Counted from the first letter of the stretch, positions 1 to 13,590 are shown. The stretch: DNA of 64,000 nucleotides from Epiperipatus broadwayi (GCA_028023455.1 JAQFVV010012545.1:1986001-2050000); one strand, 5' to 3'. The notes: a model not told the origin generated them from the letters alone. Numbers and translations: made by a program.

Positions 1-476
1 ATATTTAAGCATTTATTCTTTCTCTTAAGAATTTCATTTGCTCTCAGTTCTCTGAGAATAAAGTAGGATAACTCTTCAGATTTACATAGAGAAGATAAAC
101 GACATTCACGTTTGATAAAATTTGGACATAATTTTTCATGTTTAAAATTCGATATAATATAATATCCATAACAAGTACTTAATATTTGTCTAAAAGTTTG
201 AAATGGTATTTTACTTATAATTACACATGGTACTATTTCCAGCATATAGTATTAAATGTCTTTTAGAAAAATTCAAACGTAATTTAAACTTTTCAAATAC
301 ATTCAATTATTTGCAAGACTACAAAAGTTAGTTTTAAAGTAAACAATTCATTTGCATTCGTGGCAATTTGCAAGAATAGAGCAGAGAAAGAATGGAGATT
401 AAAAAGAGATCAAGAAAATAAATTAATTATTATTGAACTGTTTTTAAATTCAATATAAATTGGAAGTTCAAACATT
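1..476. other. AT-rich sequence without recognised features
   Basis: No gene, no long open frame and no clear repeat boundary seen on either strand. Confidence 0.6.
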
Positions 477-484
477 GTCTATAT

Positions 485-855
485 CAGGAGTCCCCAACCT
501 TTTTGCACTTAAGAGCACATTCTATAATACCGGCTAGGTGGTGGGCACCATTTATTTTTTCAATGTAAATTTATAGTTGGATTTTGTTAATAATACATAA
601 TATACAAAAAAATATTTATTTCAAAAATAAAATTTTACCATATAATTAACGTTTATATTTATATTTTTACGCTGTAAAAGTATAGTATGCCCTACAATTT
701 GATTACAATATAATACAATAATTTATAAGAAAATTTAAAAATTAAATTTATTTGTAGCAGATAAATAATTTTTTATTATGTTCGGATAGTGGCGGGACAC
801 GTAAAATGGTCTGCGGGCGCCGTGGTGCCCGTGGGCATAGGGTTGGGGACCCCTG
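485..855. mobile_element. hAT-type MITE
   Basis: 371-bp element with inverted ends CAGGAGTCCCCAACC and GGTTGGGGACCCCTG. It is flanked by a perfect 8-bp target duplication, GTCTATAT, at 477-484 and 856-863. An 8-bp duplication and CAGGGGTCCCC-type ends are typical of hAT transposons. The interior is AT-rich and non-coding, so this is a non-autonomous copy. The perfect duplication and nearly matching ends suggest a fairly young insertion. Confidence 0.9.
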
Positions 856-1531
856 GTCTATATATATATTAAATTATTTGTGTATGCATATTTGAATGTA
901 GGTGTGAAAGTTTAAATTTTTCAAGCATCAATTTAATAAGTAAAAATATAATATTTCTTAAATGCATTTTTAATAGGCAAGTTTAACGTTTAAAATCATT
1001 CTTTTAAATAATTTTCTTTATTTAATCAAATTGTTTTTTGTAATTAAATATTTTTCTAACTCAAAATTGGAAAAAAAAAATGCAGACGTTTTCATTATCA
1101 AGGATATTTTAATTGAAGATGTTTTGCAAAAACAAGGTTAATAAAATGATTTAGATTAATAATAATTAGAATCTGAAAGTGAAACCAATTAAGTTTTGAT
1201 TTCCATATACAAAAACAACAGAAAACGTCATCTATTGTTTTGAATTTTTATTTATTAATTAATCAGATTGTTTTATGTCATTAATTGTTGTAAAACTATA
1301 TAAACAGAAAAAAAAAAATCTTTTGATTAGAATATTCAAGTGTTGTGAAAAAGGAGTGATTTTATTATTAGTTGTGTAAAGTTATTTTCCCATAAAATGG
1401 ACTTGTGAAAAAGCAAATAGTAATTTAAGTATTAGTTGATTAAAATAGGAATTATGAATAATTAAAAAGTTTTTAGATATTTCTTTTTAAAATTGTATCC
1501 TTTCATGTGCATATTTTATTGCAAAGAAATC

Positions 1532-1627
1532 AAGTCATGCATTGTTAGCTGAGAGGTCAACACAGCCGCCTTGCAAACAAGCAGTTGCGGGTTCGCTTCC
1601 GGCCGATGCTATAACATATGGAAAAAA
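1532..1627 (+). mobile_element. tRNA-derived SINE, copy 1
   Basis: The copy has a tRNA-like head with a box A-like TTAGCTGAGAGG and a box B-like GGGTTCGCTTCC. GCATTG and CGATGC form an acceptor-like stem. It ends in CATATGG plus an A-run. The 9-bp direct repeat AAAGAAATC (1,523-1,531 and 1,628-1,636) flanks it. Two minus-strand relatives lie at 2,812-2,924 and 48,005-48,113. It is not a working tRNA gene: the middle is insertion-variable between copies and there is an A-tail. Confidence 0.85.
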
Positions 1628-1682
1628 AAAGAAATCGTCATATATCACATGACCTAATATAACAAGCTTGTTATTACAAAGG

Positions 1683-1821
1683 TTATCTAATGAGCATGGC
1701 AATAGCTCTTAACAAGCTTTTCAGAATATACCCACCTGAGGAAGCCAGAAGCAGAAAATGGTCTAGGATTTGGGATATTATGAAAAGCTAGTTAATAACT
1801 ATTGGCAAGCTCATTAGATAA
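1683..1821. repeat. Palindrome SB4 with a hammerhead-like loop
   Basis: Arms of about 50 bp (1,683-1,733 and 1,772-1,821) pair across most of their length, with TTATCTAATGAG opposite CTCATTAGATAA. The loop contains CTGAGGA (1,736-1,742), a very short GC/GC pairing and GAAA (1,754-1,757). That order recalls a hammerhead ribozyme core, but stem II is only about two base pairs. The only copy in the window. Confidence 0.8.
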
Positions 1822-2795
1822 TAATATTTTATATATACATCTACAATCTAAACTAATTTTATTATGGAAGAATGAAAAATCTATCTCAAATTTATTTAAG
1901 CCATAATTCTTTTTCAAATAATCATATGAAAATACTGTCAAGGTTTCTAGAAAACCTTAAGACAATTTCAAATTTTACATTAGATGATACTGCATAAAAG
2001 AAAGGCTGTAAATATTACAAAAAAAAAAATTATATTTTCATTTTCAAAGATGAATTACTTGAAAAATCTATGCATAACTAAAACCAACCCTCAAATTCAT
2101 AAAATACTTCTATTTAGAAAAGATGACTATAAGAAATTAACTACTATATAAATTTTTGCTTTTGTACAATTTACAATATTGTTCAAGGCTCGAAACGTTA
2201 AATACAGCAAAATCTAATAAAATGGAGAGTAACTTTTCGTAATCAGTCATGTAAAGAATATTACCGATTCTTTAATATAAATTTATTGTTTCAATAAACA
2301 ATCTTTTTTCTTTTATGTTAGATTTATGAATGTTAGGATATAATTTTAAAATGTTATATTATTTTGATGCATTATACAAGGAAGAATTAAAAAAGTGCTT
2401 TGAATTATTTCTTAAGAAATTTAATGAAAAGAATTTGCTTTATTAAATAGGCTTGCCTGACAAAAAATAAATCTTTTTATAAGGTAGAGTAAAAGATTTA
2501 CATTATTTATAAATCTCTTAACTGTTGAAATACAATTTACTTTATATTAGTGCATGGAGATATATATTGTGTGGGAAGATGTGATTCATTACTTACATAG
2601 CTCTTGAAATGGATACTGCTATTATTTAGATATAAGATAAATGTTATTACTTTTTAAAAGATAAAGAGATACTGAAAATATATGAAACTTATATATGATT
2701 TATGTTATACTTAAATGCAGTCTAGTTAAAGGAATAAAGAAATCAATAGGGATGAGATAAAATGCTGAATTGTGTATATATTATAAAACATCGAT
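1822..2795. other. AT-rich sequence without recognised features
   Basis: No gene or repeat recognised. The SINE at 2,812 follows. Confidence 0.5.
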
Positions 2796-2811
2796 TATAA
2801 TTTAGCTATTT

Positions 2812-2924
2812 TTTTTCCATATGTCATAGCATTGGCCGGGAGGCGAACCCGCAACAACAGTCTGCAATCAACTGCTTGCTTGCAAGGCGACCGCGCTGAC
2901 CTTTCGGCTAACAATGCTTGACAA
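2812..2924 (-). mobile_element. tRNA-derived SINE, copy 2
   Basis: Same family as 1,532-1,627, in reverse orientation (A-tail as a T-run at its left end). A perfect 16-bp target duplication, TATAATTTAGCTATTT, lies at 2,796-2,811 and 2,925-2,940, a typical LINE-mobilised SINE signature. This copy has about 17 more bases in the variable-arm region than copy 1. Confidence 0.92.
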
Positions 2925-2940
2925 TATAATTTAGCTATTT

Positions 2941-5900
2941 ATAGTTTGAAATTCTGAACATGTCAGTTTGTATTGATTTAGAGAATAATTTACCATGGGT
3001 TTATTTATATTTTTGCCATGGACACCTAATTCCCTATATCATGAATTATATGAAGATAAGAGATAGTGAAATTAGAAATCCTATAGTATTTTGAAGAATG
3101 ATTTATTAATATTTTACTGTACATAATTAACATTCAAGATATTTATTTTATATATCATGGCTAGAATATGGAATGGAGATTATGGATATTTTCTTACCTC
3201 CTTTATTTAAGGAATATTGTTTGATGGCATCATATCAATTGCTTTTCAAATAATCTTTTTGAACAACTGTGTTATATTTCAACACTGTCATATTAAAATT
3301 TAAGCATAGTGTAAATATGTAGTTCAAGACGATCTTAAATATTTGAGGATAATGTTTAAGAGCTTTACAATCATGAATTATGAGATTAGTTCAGTATTAA
3401 AATAGAGTATGAATTATTGAAAGAAAAAAAGTTTTTTTCCAAAATATTGCACCTAAATATGTTAATGTTAAAGGAGTATGTATGTAATTGGCATAAATGA
3501 AATGATCATTATCATAATAAATGAATAGTTACGCATTTATGTAGTGGTACTTTATAAATCATATTCATAATAGAACGATTACATACCATTAAATTTAAGG
3601 CAATTAAATTGTGAAAATGAGTTAATCAGGAAAAGAAATAAGAACAGCCATAGGATTCAAACTCATTTTAAAATTAAGTGTCATGAATAAATAATACATT
3701 TTTACAAACTCAAAATCTTTGCTAGCAAATGAGTATAAAAATAAAAGTAACATCTTAGGAAATTAGTAGATATTGAATATAAATTATTAAAGCATCAAAC
3801 AGTAACATAATTATATGTAGCTTATATATATAATAAATATGTTTGTTAAATTAATATTCTCTTGTGCGTTATCTAGAAAAACCTCATTCAATATTTAGAT
3901 CAGAAAAGTTCACAATTTCCGGTCATGATTTGTTCTAAAAATAACTTTCTGAATATAATGATCATGGGATGAAAATAGAAGATGAGTGAAAAAGGGTCTG
4001 GGAAAGAAAAGAAGCAGCTACCAAGGCAACTATTTGCTGAAATTCTTATAGTTTTGATAAGTAATATTATGATTTTTTAGGATACCCTACACAAAATAAA
4101 AAATTAAATAGTATATATTTAGAGAAGATTGACGATTTAAACTCAGCTTCAATTATTTTCCAGGTTCTAGTAGAACCAGGTGGCATCAAAATAATAACTA
4201 AATGAAATAATAGGTTGATCTTTTTTTACATTTTCCCCTCCATCCTTATTTCAAGCTCACATTACAACAGTTATAGTGTATATCACATTTTAAGTTGTAT
4301 TATCCTCCTATTTTTAGGTGTTGATGGCTGATCAGTGACAGTATTAGCATAGGAATTGAACCAGAGATTTTTAAATTCATGAAATACTTAATCTAAATGA
4401 CATTCTAACCTATCCAATCTGTCTAAGACAACAAGCAGTAGAAATTTTATATTTATGTATGAAAGTCCCGATTTCTCCAGTTTTTTTAAAGGCAAGATTA
4501 ATTAGTTGTTTCTAAACATTATGGATTATTGTACTAGTTTGACTTATAGGGTACTGACAATGTTATGTGAGCAGCTTCTTTCAAGTTTATTTCCCCCCCC
4601 CCCTTCAAACTGAGAACATAATTCAGGAAAAAGATGTTTCCATGTAACAAGTCTTATATATATTTTTTGCTAAAAAAAAACTTATGAATAAAAACTTTAA
4701 AAGTTTTTCATTCAGTAAAAATATTCTAAATTACATAAAAAATGTCAAACTAACAAATCTTACATGGGCATATCTGATGTCATTCTGTAGCAAAGATTCT
4801 AGAAGTTTCACCAAATAAATCTTAGTTCTAAACATCAAACAAATGTTGAAATTTGTATTCTAGTAAAAAGATCAAACTTTGCTATTACACCATTTAATAG
4901 TCTACAACTGAGGAAACCACCCAACAATTGTTTCTGGAAGCAGCAGCATAATTATACTAGATAATAAAAAAACACATAAAAGACACCAGAATTCAATTCA
5001 AACATTATCAACATTAAAAGGGAAGTTATTGAATCTCTCAAAGTAGACAAATTTATACACATTCTCTCTATTAACAAAGACAGTACTACAATTTTAATGC
5101 ATACTAATGTTATGATAACAAAATAAAGGAACTCTTAAGAATAGGCTAATACAAAAAAGATGGGGGAAAAATCCTATGCCATCTTCTGAAACAAAGCCAC
5201 AAGCAGTACTAAGAAGGCATTATAATTAATTCACTGATGGATAAAAAAAACATTTAATATATTTTAGAAAAATCCTATATCTTTATGGTCTATTTAAAAT
5301 CATAAAGACCATGCTCCATTAATATTTATTGCTTTAGAAATTTACTATGCCAAAGCCTGTCAAGATTTTTTAATAAAGTTCTTAATCCTTTGACATATAA
5401 TATATAGTTTTTTGCAAACACTTGATGGAATCAAACAAAAACATGAAAATAAAATTGACATATTGATAAATGAAAAGTTTATTCACAAAAGTAATCAGCA
5501 ATGAAGCATTGCTTATTATAATGTAAAGATTAAATAAGTATAATAGCTTAAAAACCAGAACTCTTTCTATTGATAATATAATGAAACTCTTATCATTCTT
5601 GATAAATACAATATACTTTCAACACTACATAGAATTCTTCAAACTAAATCAAGATATATCTATGCCTTCACAAATGTTATTTCTGAACAGTGATACAGAA
5701 GTTGAAAGGCACAGTCAAAAAAACTCCATTTCCATCAAAAGTCTGGCATCACTATGTTGGTGATATATTTATTAATAAGGTAAGATGTTAACACTATTAC
5801 AAATATTTTAAACAATAATATATCTCTTTCAGTAGAATTCACAACAGAATAAGTACAAATATAAGTATTTTTAGATATTGGTTTACAGAAAATTCACACA

Positions 5901-6710
5901 CACAGGAAAATACTTTGTATATATGTTCAATCATGATAGATACAAAAAAGATGAAAAACAGAATAAATCAATTTTTTTTAAAAAAAAAAATTAGTGATCT
6001 GAAAAAAGAAATGACCTACAAAAAACAAAGTTTCATCATGAATGGTTATCCATCAGCTGTAAACACCAAAAAGAAAAAAAAAAACAATTATTGGTTTTGA
6101 AGTATATCCATACATACAAGGAGTAGCAGACAAATTAAAGAAAATCTGTGGCCAATGTAAGATCTGAAAGAATTTTCCAAAGAATATCACATTGTGAAGA
6201 ATTCGAACCATTACAAAATCTAAACTTGAGATGCTGTAAAACAAAGACTGCATTTATGAAATACCATGTGAATGGTACAATGACATATATCAGTGAAATA
6301 AATGGCCCCAGTAAAAAATAATTAGCATAAACTGATGATTAGAGATGAAAAAACAAATGTATGTACCAATGAACATATATTTGAATAAGACAAAAATATT
6401 AACAGAAAGAAAAAAATAAAAAGAAAAAATTTGAAGTGACACATGCACAATGTCAAATAATTAAGTAATTCTATAAATCAACCTACAAAATTCATATTTG
6501 AAAACCATCTATTAATCTTACTCTTAAAAAAAAAGGAAATTGATTGTATCATTAATAGAATAACCTAATTGATTAATGCCATTTTCAATTCAGTAACCAT
6601 AAATCTAAAAATCCTTGGTTTGATTCCCTTTCTAGTATGGTCAATAGTCAGCCAGCGACACTTGAAGCTGGAAAATAATACCATTCAAAAAGTTTTATAC
6701 TAATATGCAC
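2941..6710. other. AT-rich intergenic sequence
   Basis: No gene supported. Short open frames at 5,581-5,763 and 5,915-6,100 have compositions expected of AT-rich noise. A poly-C run lies near 4,593-4,604. Around 6,560-6,660 there is weak tRNA/SINE-like wording (GGTTTGATTCCC), too decayed to delimit. Confidence 0.5.
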
Positions 6711-6723
6711 ACAATTATTAATA

Positions 6724-7035
6724 AACAATTCAAAATACAGCAAAACTCTCCATATAGTAGTGCCATCTTGTGCTAACAAGAGCAATCAATGGATGCCAGA
6801 AGGCTTGTGCATAAAATCCCTATCTAGTGCCTACTCATCCAATATCCCCAGACTAGTTTCTGGCTTGTGGCCTTCATCAGTGAGGAGCCTTGGATCTGAG
6901 AACACTGCACCTAGATCTTAGGATCTAATGCAACCCTCCAGCACCCACCTTTTAACTCTATTGCTGTATTTTGAATTGTTTATAACAATTATTGTGCTAG
7001 TATGAGATAGTGATCATGTGATGTTTAGTGGTTTA
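6724..7035 (+). mobile_element. SB1 snapback repeat, copy 1
   Basis: 312-bp copy flanked by a perfect 13-bp direct repeat, ACAATTATTAATA (6,711-6,723 and 7,036-7,048). It holds the family's left arm (GCAAAACTCTCC ... GATGCCAGAAGGCTTGTGC), the core with ATCAGTGAGGAGC, and the 3' tail ending GTGATGTTTAGTGGTTTA. Its ends form an extra inverted pair, AATTCAAAATACAGCA and TGCTGTATTTTGAATT, so this copy is a partial hairpin with its own terminal sequence. Confidence 0.85.
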
Positions 7036-7048
7036 ACAATTATTAATA

Positions 7049-9885
7049 GTTGACTGTATTTGAAAAGGTTCAATTTTTCTAAAAAAACCATTTAATAATT
7101 AATAGTAGACAATGGAAAGTCCAATGTATAAATAAATACCATTATTACTAACTTTCTAACAAATAATATACAGTATTAGCCTTTCTCTTTTGTAATATCA
7201 AAAATCGAATTCAAATAATTTATTTTATAAGAATTACTTATAGTAAATTTGTCAATTTTTAGAATCATTATTTTTAATTTACTGTTAAAGTGAAATTTTG
7301 TTGTATTTGAAATGCAGCTATCTGCATTAAGTTCTCTAATTGATATTAATTTTTTAATGTTTATTATATTTAATTTTTTGTTTTATAGAAAATGTTCATT
7401 TGTGAGTAGTTATTTTCTAGAAAAATGTACTAATAACATCGAATAAGTTTTTTAAAAATATTTCATTATAATTACCATAAAAAATTTATCAGATAATAGG
7501 TTTGCTAAATGAATGCAAGAAATTTTCTCTACATTAGCTGAACAATAAACAAAAAATTTAATTTTTATAATAATTATAACTACAACCTGGATTTGAATGC
7601 AGACTAAGTAAATTTGAAACGTTTCTTTATTAACAAACTTGGGATTTGTCATAATGAGCTCATAACTAACCATCCAGCATTGTTTTATAAATGACTGTTT
7701 TAATTACCTTAGTTAGAAAGTAAAGCTAGGATGGAAAAACTCTCAAACTTACTCTACCTGGAAATTATTAAGACTGATGGGCGTTATTCCTTTATGAGGG
7801 GTGACTTATATTTTTAAAGGCTGTTTTATATATATATAGTGACTAAAGTAATGACATTTTATGCTCGAATATAGGATATACCCAAATAAAAATAAACACC
7901 TAACACAGGATACTGTTTGTTAATGCTTTGGAATTATCTTTTTATGCATTTATTTTAATATAAAATTACAAAAATCATTATACTTCTAATAAATTAATAA
8001 AAAACAAAACCATTCTTCTTTTATAACAAAAAAATTAACTATATAAAAAATAAGTATCAATGCAAAATATAACTACCTAAATATAAAAAATAATTATATA
8101 AACACAATTAATATAAAGATTATTAGATAATTAATTGTTTATACATATTTTTCTATTTTACCTGAAATATTATAATTTTTTTTATAGGATTTGAAAAAAA
8201 TGTGCTTAACTTGTAATATTGCTTTTGACATTTCAACACTCAGCTGCATTCTTCCCAAGTTCAAAATTTATGCATCATTAAAAAATGTTAAATAGGAAAC
8301 ATGCCCTATTCGAAATAGTTTTTAATTCAGAACAACTCAAATCTATAATAATGCCATATATTCTGGAATCATTTTAATGGTGAGTGATAAAATTCATTCC
8401 AATACAAAGGAATAAGAACTAAAGGACTAATCATCATAAATAAGAATAGATTAAGTGTCATGGGATTCAACCCTAAGTGGATTTTTTTCAGGGAATGAAG
8501 AACTTCAGATACAAACTTTGATTTTTTTAGAAATAGCTGCTAGTTCTATCAAAGCTAATACTGAATGTATCTAGCTATTTGTAACTAATGGGTAAAATCT
8601 CACAATATTCAGCATTAGTTAGATGATTATTAAGACTACAAATTCTATTTTAAGATATTATTTTTATTACTTAATGCATTTCATTTTATCCTCATAAAGA
8701 TACATGTTGGGTTTTTCCTCATCAAGCTATATTAGATACTCAGAGGAAGATTGTTAACAAGTTGAAACTGTCAGCTATTTTGAAAATGTTATACATCAAG
8801 TGTTGCATTCTATAAAGTGCATAAGAGAAGTATTTTTATTTATATTAAGAGTGTAATATTACAGTCATATAGCCAGTATATCAAGTCTTGTACATATTTT
8901 TTGAGTAAATATTTTAAAATGAATATTCACTGCTAGGATTTTATTAAAAATTGATATTAAATCTTAAGTTTAACTGCTTTCCAAGATTTTTTTTTAAAGA
9001 TGTTATTAAATACATTATTTTACAATCAGTACAGAATAGTATGATCTTAAAAAGGTTTTAGTGGAGTTTATTGAAAATTACAATATTATTGGAGACAGGC
9101 ATTTAATGTTACATTATTCAAGTGATTTCACTTTTAACCCTCAAAAAAAAAAAAAAAAAAAAAAATTAAGATAAAAATATTGGATAATATTTATCATATA
9201 ATAAGCTTTATTGTTAGATTCCATTTATTACTGAATTAATCCATTATTACTAATAATTGAAAAGTTGTATATAACATTTTGCTGAATAATTTGCACTTTT
9301 AATGCTTTTTTAAACACGATATATATTATATATTTTAAACATAAACATGTTTTATCTTGATATATATATGTCAGAAAAATTACAATATATTGTAAACATT
9401 TCAAAATAAAATGGTTTCCACAAAAGAAACCACTCCAAGCATCGAATCCATGATTTCTCATGATGATGGTGCCGACTGCCAATTTTTTGACTCTAAACAA
9501 AATATCAATGAATATTTATTGTAGTAATTTAATAACTCTGGGTAGAAGGATTTAATAACTCAGTTGATACTTTACTTAATAAAAATGAGGCAAGATATGT
9601 AAAACAAAAAAACATTAAATATGCTGAGTAACTACTCATTTTTGTTTATAACTTTATTATATATCAAATAATTAAATTTTATCTTTTAGATATTTGATAA
9701 AAAGAATAATTTTTACACGTCTGGTTTACTAAAATGCCAATATTCCAGATCTCAATTTTTACATTAATCAAAGGCTTTATCAAGATTTTATTTAATCCCA
9801 AAACATCATATATTGTATATTTATACCACTTTAAAAATTTTTTTCCTGCGGGAATAGTGATGGCATCAGGGCTAAGTAAAAGTCT
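7049..9885. other. AT-rich intergenic sequence
   Basis: No gene or recognisable element. Long A tract near 9,146-9,165. Confidence 0.5.
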
Positions 9886-11376
9886 CTCAATTGAAGCTTA
9901 ATTCTACCTTAAATTAGGTACTTGAATGTCACATGACCTTCTGAATATGAACCCTTCAATCATATCTAATTAAAATGATTTGCAGAAACTGTAAGGTAAA
10001 CTCCTTGTAAAATAATTAATTCAATTGTTTTATAGCATGAGGAAATACTATGACTAAAAATTTGAAGCATGTTTTTGACAAAAAAAAAGCATATTTATAT
10101 TAGATAATATTTGAAAGATGAAATAACACATATTCAATAAATCCTGCTTAGATGTTTTTCATTAAATATAACTTCCGATTAAAATTAAATAAAATAAATA
10201 TCCATATAGGATAACACTCATAGAACATACAAAGTTTATGATCAATTTCATATACAGTCAAGTTTGCAAGTCTTTTAAATGTGTAAGATATCTAAAGCTA
10301 TTCAGACATTTACACCAATAAATGTATGAATTTGATTAATTTAGGACATAATTCTATTCATAAAACGCGGTTTCTGGTGTAGCTGACCATTAGATTCATC
10401 AAAATTTCTGTCATATATTCTTAAATTTATCTAAATTTCTGCACTGTGACAAGTCACTCAATTGAAGCTTAATTTTACTGTTACATTAGACACTTGAATG
10501 TCACATGACCTTCTGAATGAGTTTTTCAATCATATCTAATTAAAATGATTTGTAGAAACTGTAAGATAAACTCCTTGCAAAATAATTCATTCAATTGCTT
10601 TATAACATGAGGAAATACTGTGACTAAAAATCTGCTGCATGTTTTTGAGAAGAAAAAAAGTATATATATTGATATATTAGGTGATATTTGAAAGATGAAA
10701 TAATACTTATTCAACAAATTCTGCTTATGAGATATTTTCATTAAATAAAAGAAATAACTATATAGGATAATCCTCACAGAATGTACAAAGTCTATGAACA
10801 ATTTTGTATAAGGTCAACTTTGCAAGTCTTTTAAAAGTTAAACCACTAAATATCACATGATCACCATCTCTTATGCTAGCACATAACTGTTATTAAACAG
10901 GCAAAATTCTCCACACAGTAGTGCCAACCAGAGTAATCAATGAATGCCAGAAGGCTTGTGATCTTAGGATCCTAAGATCTAGGTGCAGTGCTCTCAGATC
11001 CAAGGCTCCTCATTGATGAAGGCTACAAGCCAGAAACTAGTTAGGGATATTGGATGAGTAGGCACTAGATGTGAATTTTATGCACAAGCCTTCTGACATC
11101 CATTGATTACTCTGCTTGGCACAGGGTGGCACTACTGTATGGAGTTTTGCCTGTTTTTCTTTTAAAAGTGTATGATATCTCAAGTTATTCAGAAATTTAC
11201 ACCAATAAGTGTATGAATTTCACTAATTTAGATCATAATTCTATTCATAGGAAATCCTATATAACAATGATCTGATGTTGTTTCTGGGATAGCTGACTAT
11301 TAGATTCATCAGTGTAACAAATTTTCTTAGTCACATATTCTTAAATGTAAAATAATAAAAAAATTCCTGCACTTTG
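9886..11376. repeat. Diverged 571-bp tandem duplication
   Basis: Unit 1 (9,886-10,456) and unit 2 (10,457 to about 11,376) share long blocks. Both start CTCAATTGAAGCTTAATT and share TGTCACATGACCTTCTGAAT, AACATGAGGAAATACT-type and TTTGCAAGTCTTTTAAA segments. Unit 2 is interrupted by the SB1 copy at 10,838-11,157. Without it the two units are nearly equal in length. No coding potential is seen. Confidence 0.85.
10838..11157 (-). mobile_element. SB1 snapback repeat, copy 2
   Basis: 320-bp copy in reverse orientation. It starts with TTAAACCACTAAATATCACA (complement of the family 3' tail) and ends at the complement of AAACAGGCAAAACTC. It is flanked by the 11-bp direct repeat TCTTTTAAAAG (10,827-10,837 and 11,158-11,168). 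It sits inside unit 2 of the tandem duplication but not at the matching site in unit 1, which provides an empty-site control. Confidence 0.92.
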
Positions 11377-11777
11377 ATCTTAGAATATCTTATCTTAGCC
11401 CACTCTTGCAAGTCATTGTTAGAGTAACAGAGAGAACAGGGCCATCACTCTTGGTTTTAAAATTATACTAATTAATTTAACACAAAAGCTGATTAAAAAG
11501 AAGGTAACAAACCTCCGGTCATGCACTTTTTACAAATTCTACACGCACTTGCCCGTGAGTATTAGTTTAAAAAGTGTAAGTGGTCCACTTATGTTTAGAG
11601 CTTATCGTTACGTAAGTCAATCTTTGCTCACTATGCTAAGGGCTTTAACCTATTGTGGCTAGAATTATAATTTAATAAATGAATTGCACAAACTTATACA
11701 TTCTGTAGCAGGAGAGAGATAGAATCTCATTTTTAACATTTGCAATTAGAAATAAAGTGAATTTTACTGTAAAAAAT

Positions 11778-11930
11778 AGTCTATTTATATAGTGCTGACT
11801 ACATATGTAATATAAAGAAGGTAACAAACCCCTGGTCATACATTTTACAAATTTTAAAATTTGTAAAAAGCACATGACCAAAAGTTTGTTACTTTATATT
11901 ACATAGTCAGCGCTATATAAATAGATGATT
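11778..11930. repeat. Palindrome SB5
   Basis: Near-perfect inverted repeat with arms of about 75 bp meeting at AATTTTAAAATT near 11,856. One arm reads GTAATATAAAGAAGGTAAC and the other GTTACTTTATATTAC. A half copy of one arm, AAGAAGGTAACAAACCTCCG, lies at about 11,500-11,545. No target duplication was recognised. Confidence 0.8.
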
Positions 11931-12800
11931 TAATTACTCTTTTAATTGAACTTTAGATGATGTCATTAAGGAATTCAGATACGATACATGAAAACGAATA
12001 AAGTACAGAAATGATAATAATATAATGTACCCAATAATGTCGTTAGATTACAAGCTGGATGTATATTTTTGTGCATATTCAGTTTAACTATCTGCAACTA
12101 TTTTAATTTTCCATTACAATTATGTATCAAATAAGTAGATTTATTAGTTCTGATATTCCCCCCTCCCCTTTACTATTTTAAAATGTTTAAAGAAATTTAA
12201 CTAGGTTTATTATCTCATTGTGAAAATATCCTATGTCAGTTATTTTCAGATTCATATTCCAGAAATTAATAATTTGGTCATCTTATTCATTAATATATTC
12301 TGAGTATTAGCTACAATATAAATTTCTTCTAAGATCAAACTGTTTATTCTACTTTACCACTGTGATTTATTCTAAACTTGAGTAATCAATAGCTGAAGTC
12401 TTATGATATTTTTTGACAATATAAATTTATGTAAAACTATATCTTATCCAGATGTAAATCATACCAAAGTTCAGTCAGTGAGACCACTAAGTCTTAAAAA
12501 GAGATGACTGTATTAAGTTTTGCTTAGTCGAGTGCAATGGTAAAGTAAAATCTGAGGATCGTGACTCCATTTCCGTCATTTCAGGTGCTCAAATTTCTTA
12601 AAAACTCCAGAGCAATCAAACCATTTGTTATTATTAAATGTGATGAAATTGAAAAGATTCCATTTTATGTAAAAATTTCATAAAACAAATTTAACAAATA
12701 TATATCATTTTCCAACTTTTCTTTTAATCTGAATGGGTCTAAATTTCACATTGGATAAAATAGTCAACAGCTAAGCTATGTGACAAGAGATTAGCAGAAT

Positions 12801-12860
12801 GCTTTTTTCATTGCCAGTGTTTTCATCAGCGCTTTTTTCATTGCCAGTGTTTTTTCATCA
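12801..12860. repeat. 30-bp tandem duplication
   Basis: GCTTTTTTCATTGCCAGTGT occurs at 12,801 and again at 12,831, each followed by a TTTCATCA-like tail. Two copies only. Confidence 0.85.
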
Positions 12861-13434
12861 ACATCACTTCTGCGAGCTATAGATTTTCAGATGATAAGAA
12901 CTGAGAATCAGCTAAAATATCACTAATAAAATATTATCAACAAATCACTTAATTCTCCATTTCACACACTCTAATAATAAGTGAGCATATACATGGAAAT
13001 TTTATTTACATCTTTTATAGTAAAAAATCATCATTACAACATATAATTTTCTGAATTGACAGTTGCATGTGTTTTAAAATTTTTCTACGGGAACCCTAGT
13101 TTTTGTAATACAAATTAATCATTATAGTTTATATAATTTTTTTTGCATGAAACAAATGCAGATCGTCTTATTCTATATGTAAATGCGAGCAAGAATGAGA
13201 TCTACACTGTGTATTGAAACAATAATAATTAAAAATGAACCAAAGAAGATTATGTCTAACAGAATAAAAAGTTATTTTTAATTAATTAAATATTCACTTT
13301 TTTTGCATTGTTTTTTAATAAGTAATAAAATATCATACTCCACTTTTTTTTATTATCTTTTATCACAGTTTTGATTATCTAATTAGTTTAATTCTGGTTG
13401 CAATCACTTTTTAATTAGATAAAAACGATTAATT

Positions 13435-13590
13435 AAAATTCAAATTATTTTTTTCCTAATTAAAAGTGTTTGGATCTGAAATTTTTTTAGACAGTCAGAA
13501 CTGGAAACTGTTAAAATTCAAACTGTTTAACTATTTTTCCCTTAATTAAGAGTGTTTAAGAACTGAATTAGACTTCTAGACAGTTGAAAC
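13435..13590. repeat. 78-bp diverged tandem duplication
   Basis: Two units begin AAAATTCAAA at 13,435 and 13,513. They share TTAA(T/G)AGTGTTT and AGACAGT blocks with clear divergence. Non-coding. Confidence 0.7.

Noticed and set aside
1532-1627. A functional tRNA gene
   Set aside because: Box A/B and an acceptor-like stem are present, but the A-tail, flanking target duplication and dispersed variable copies identify a SINE.
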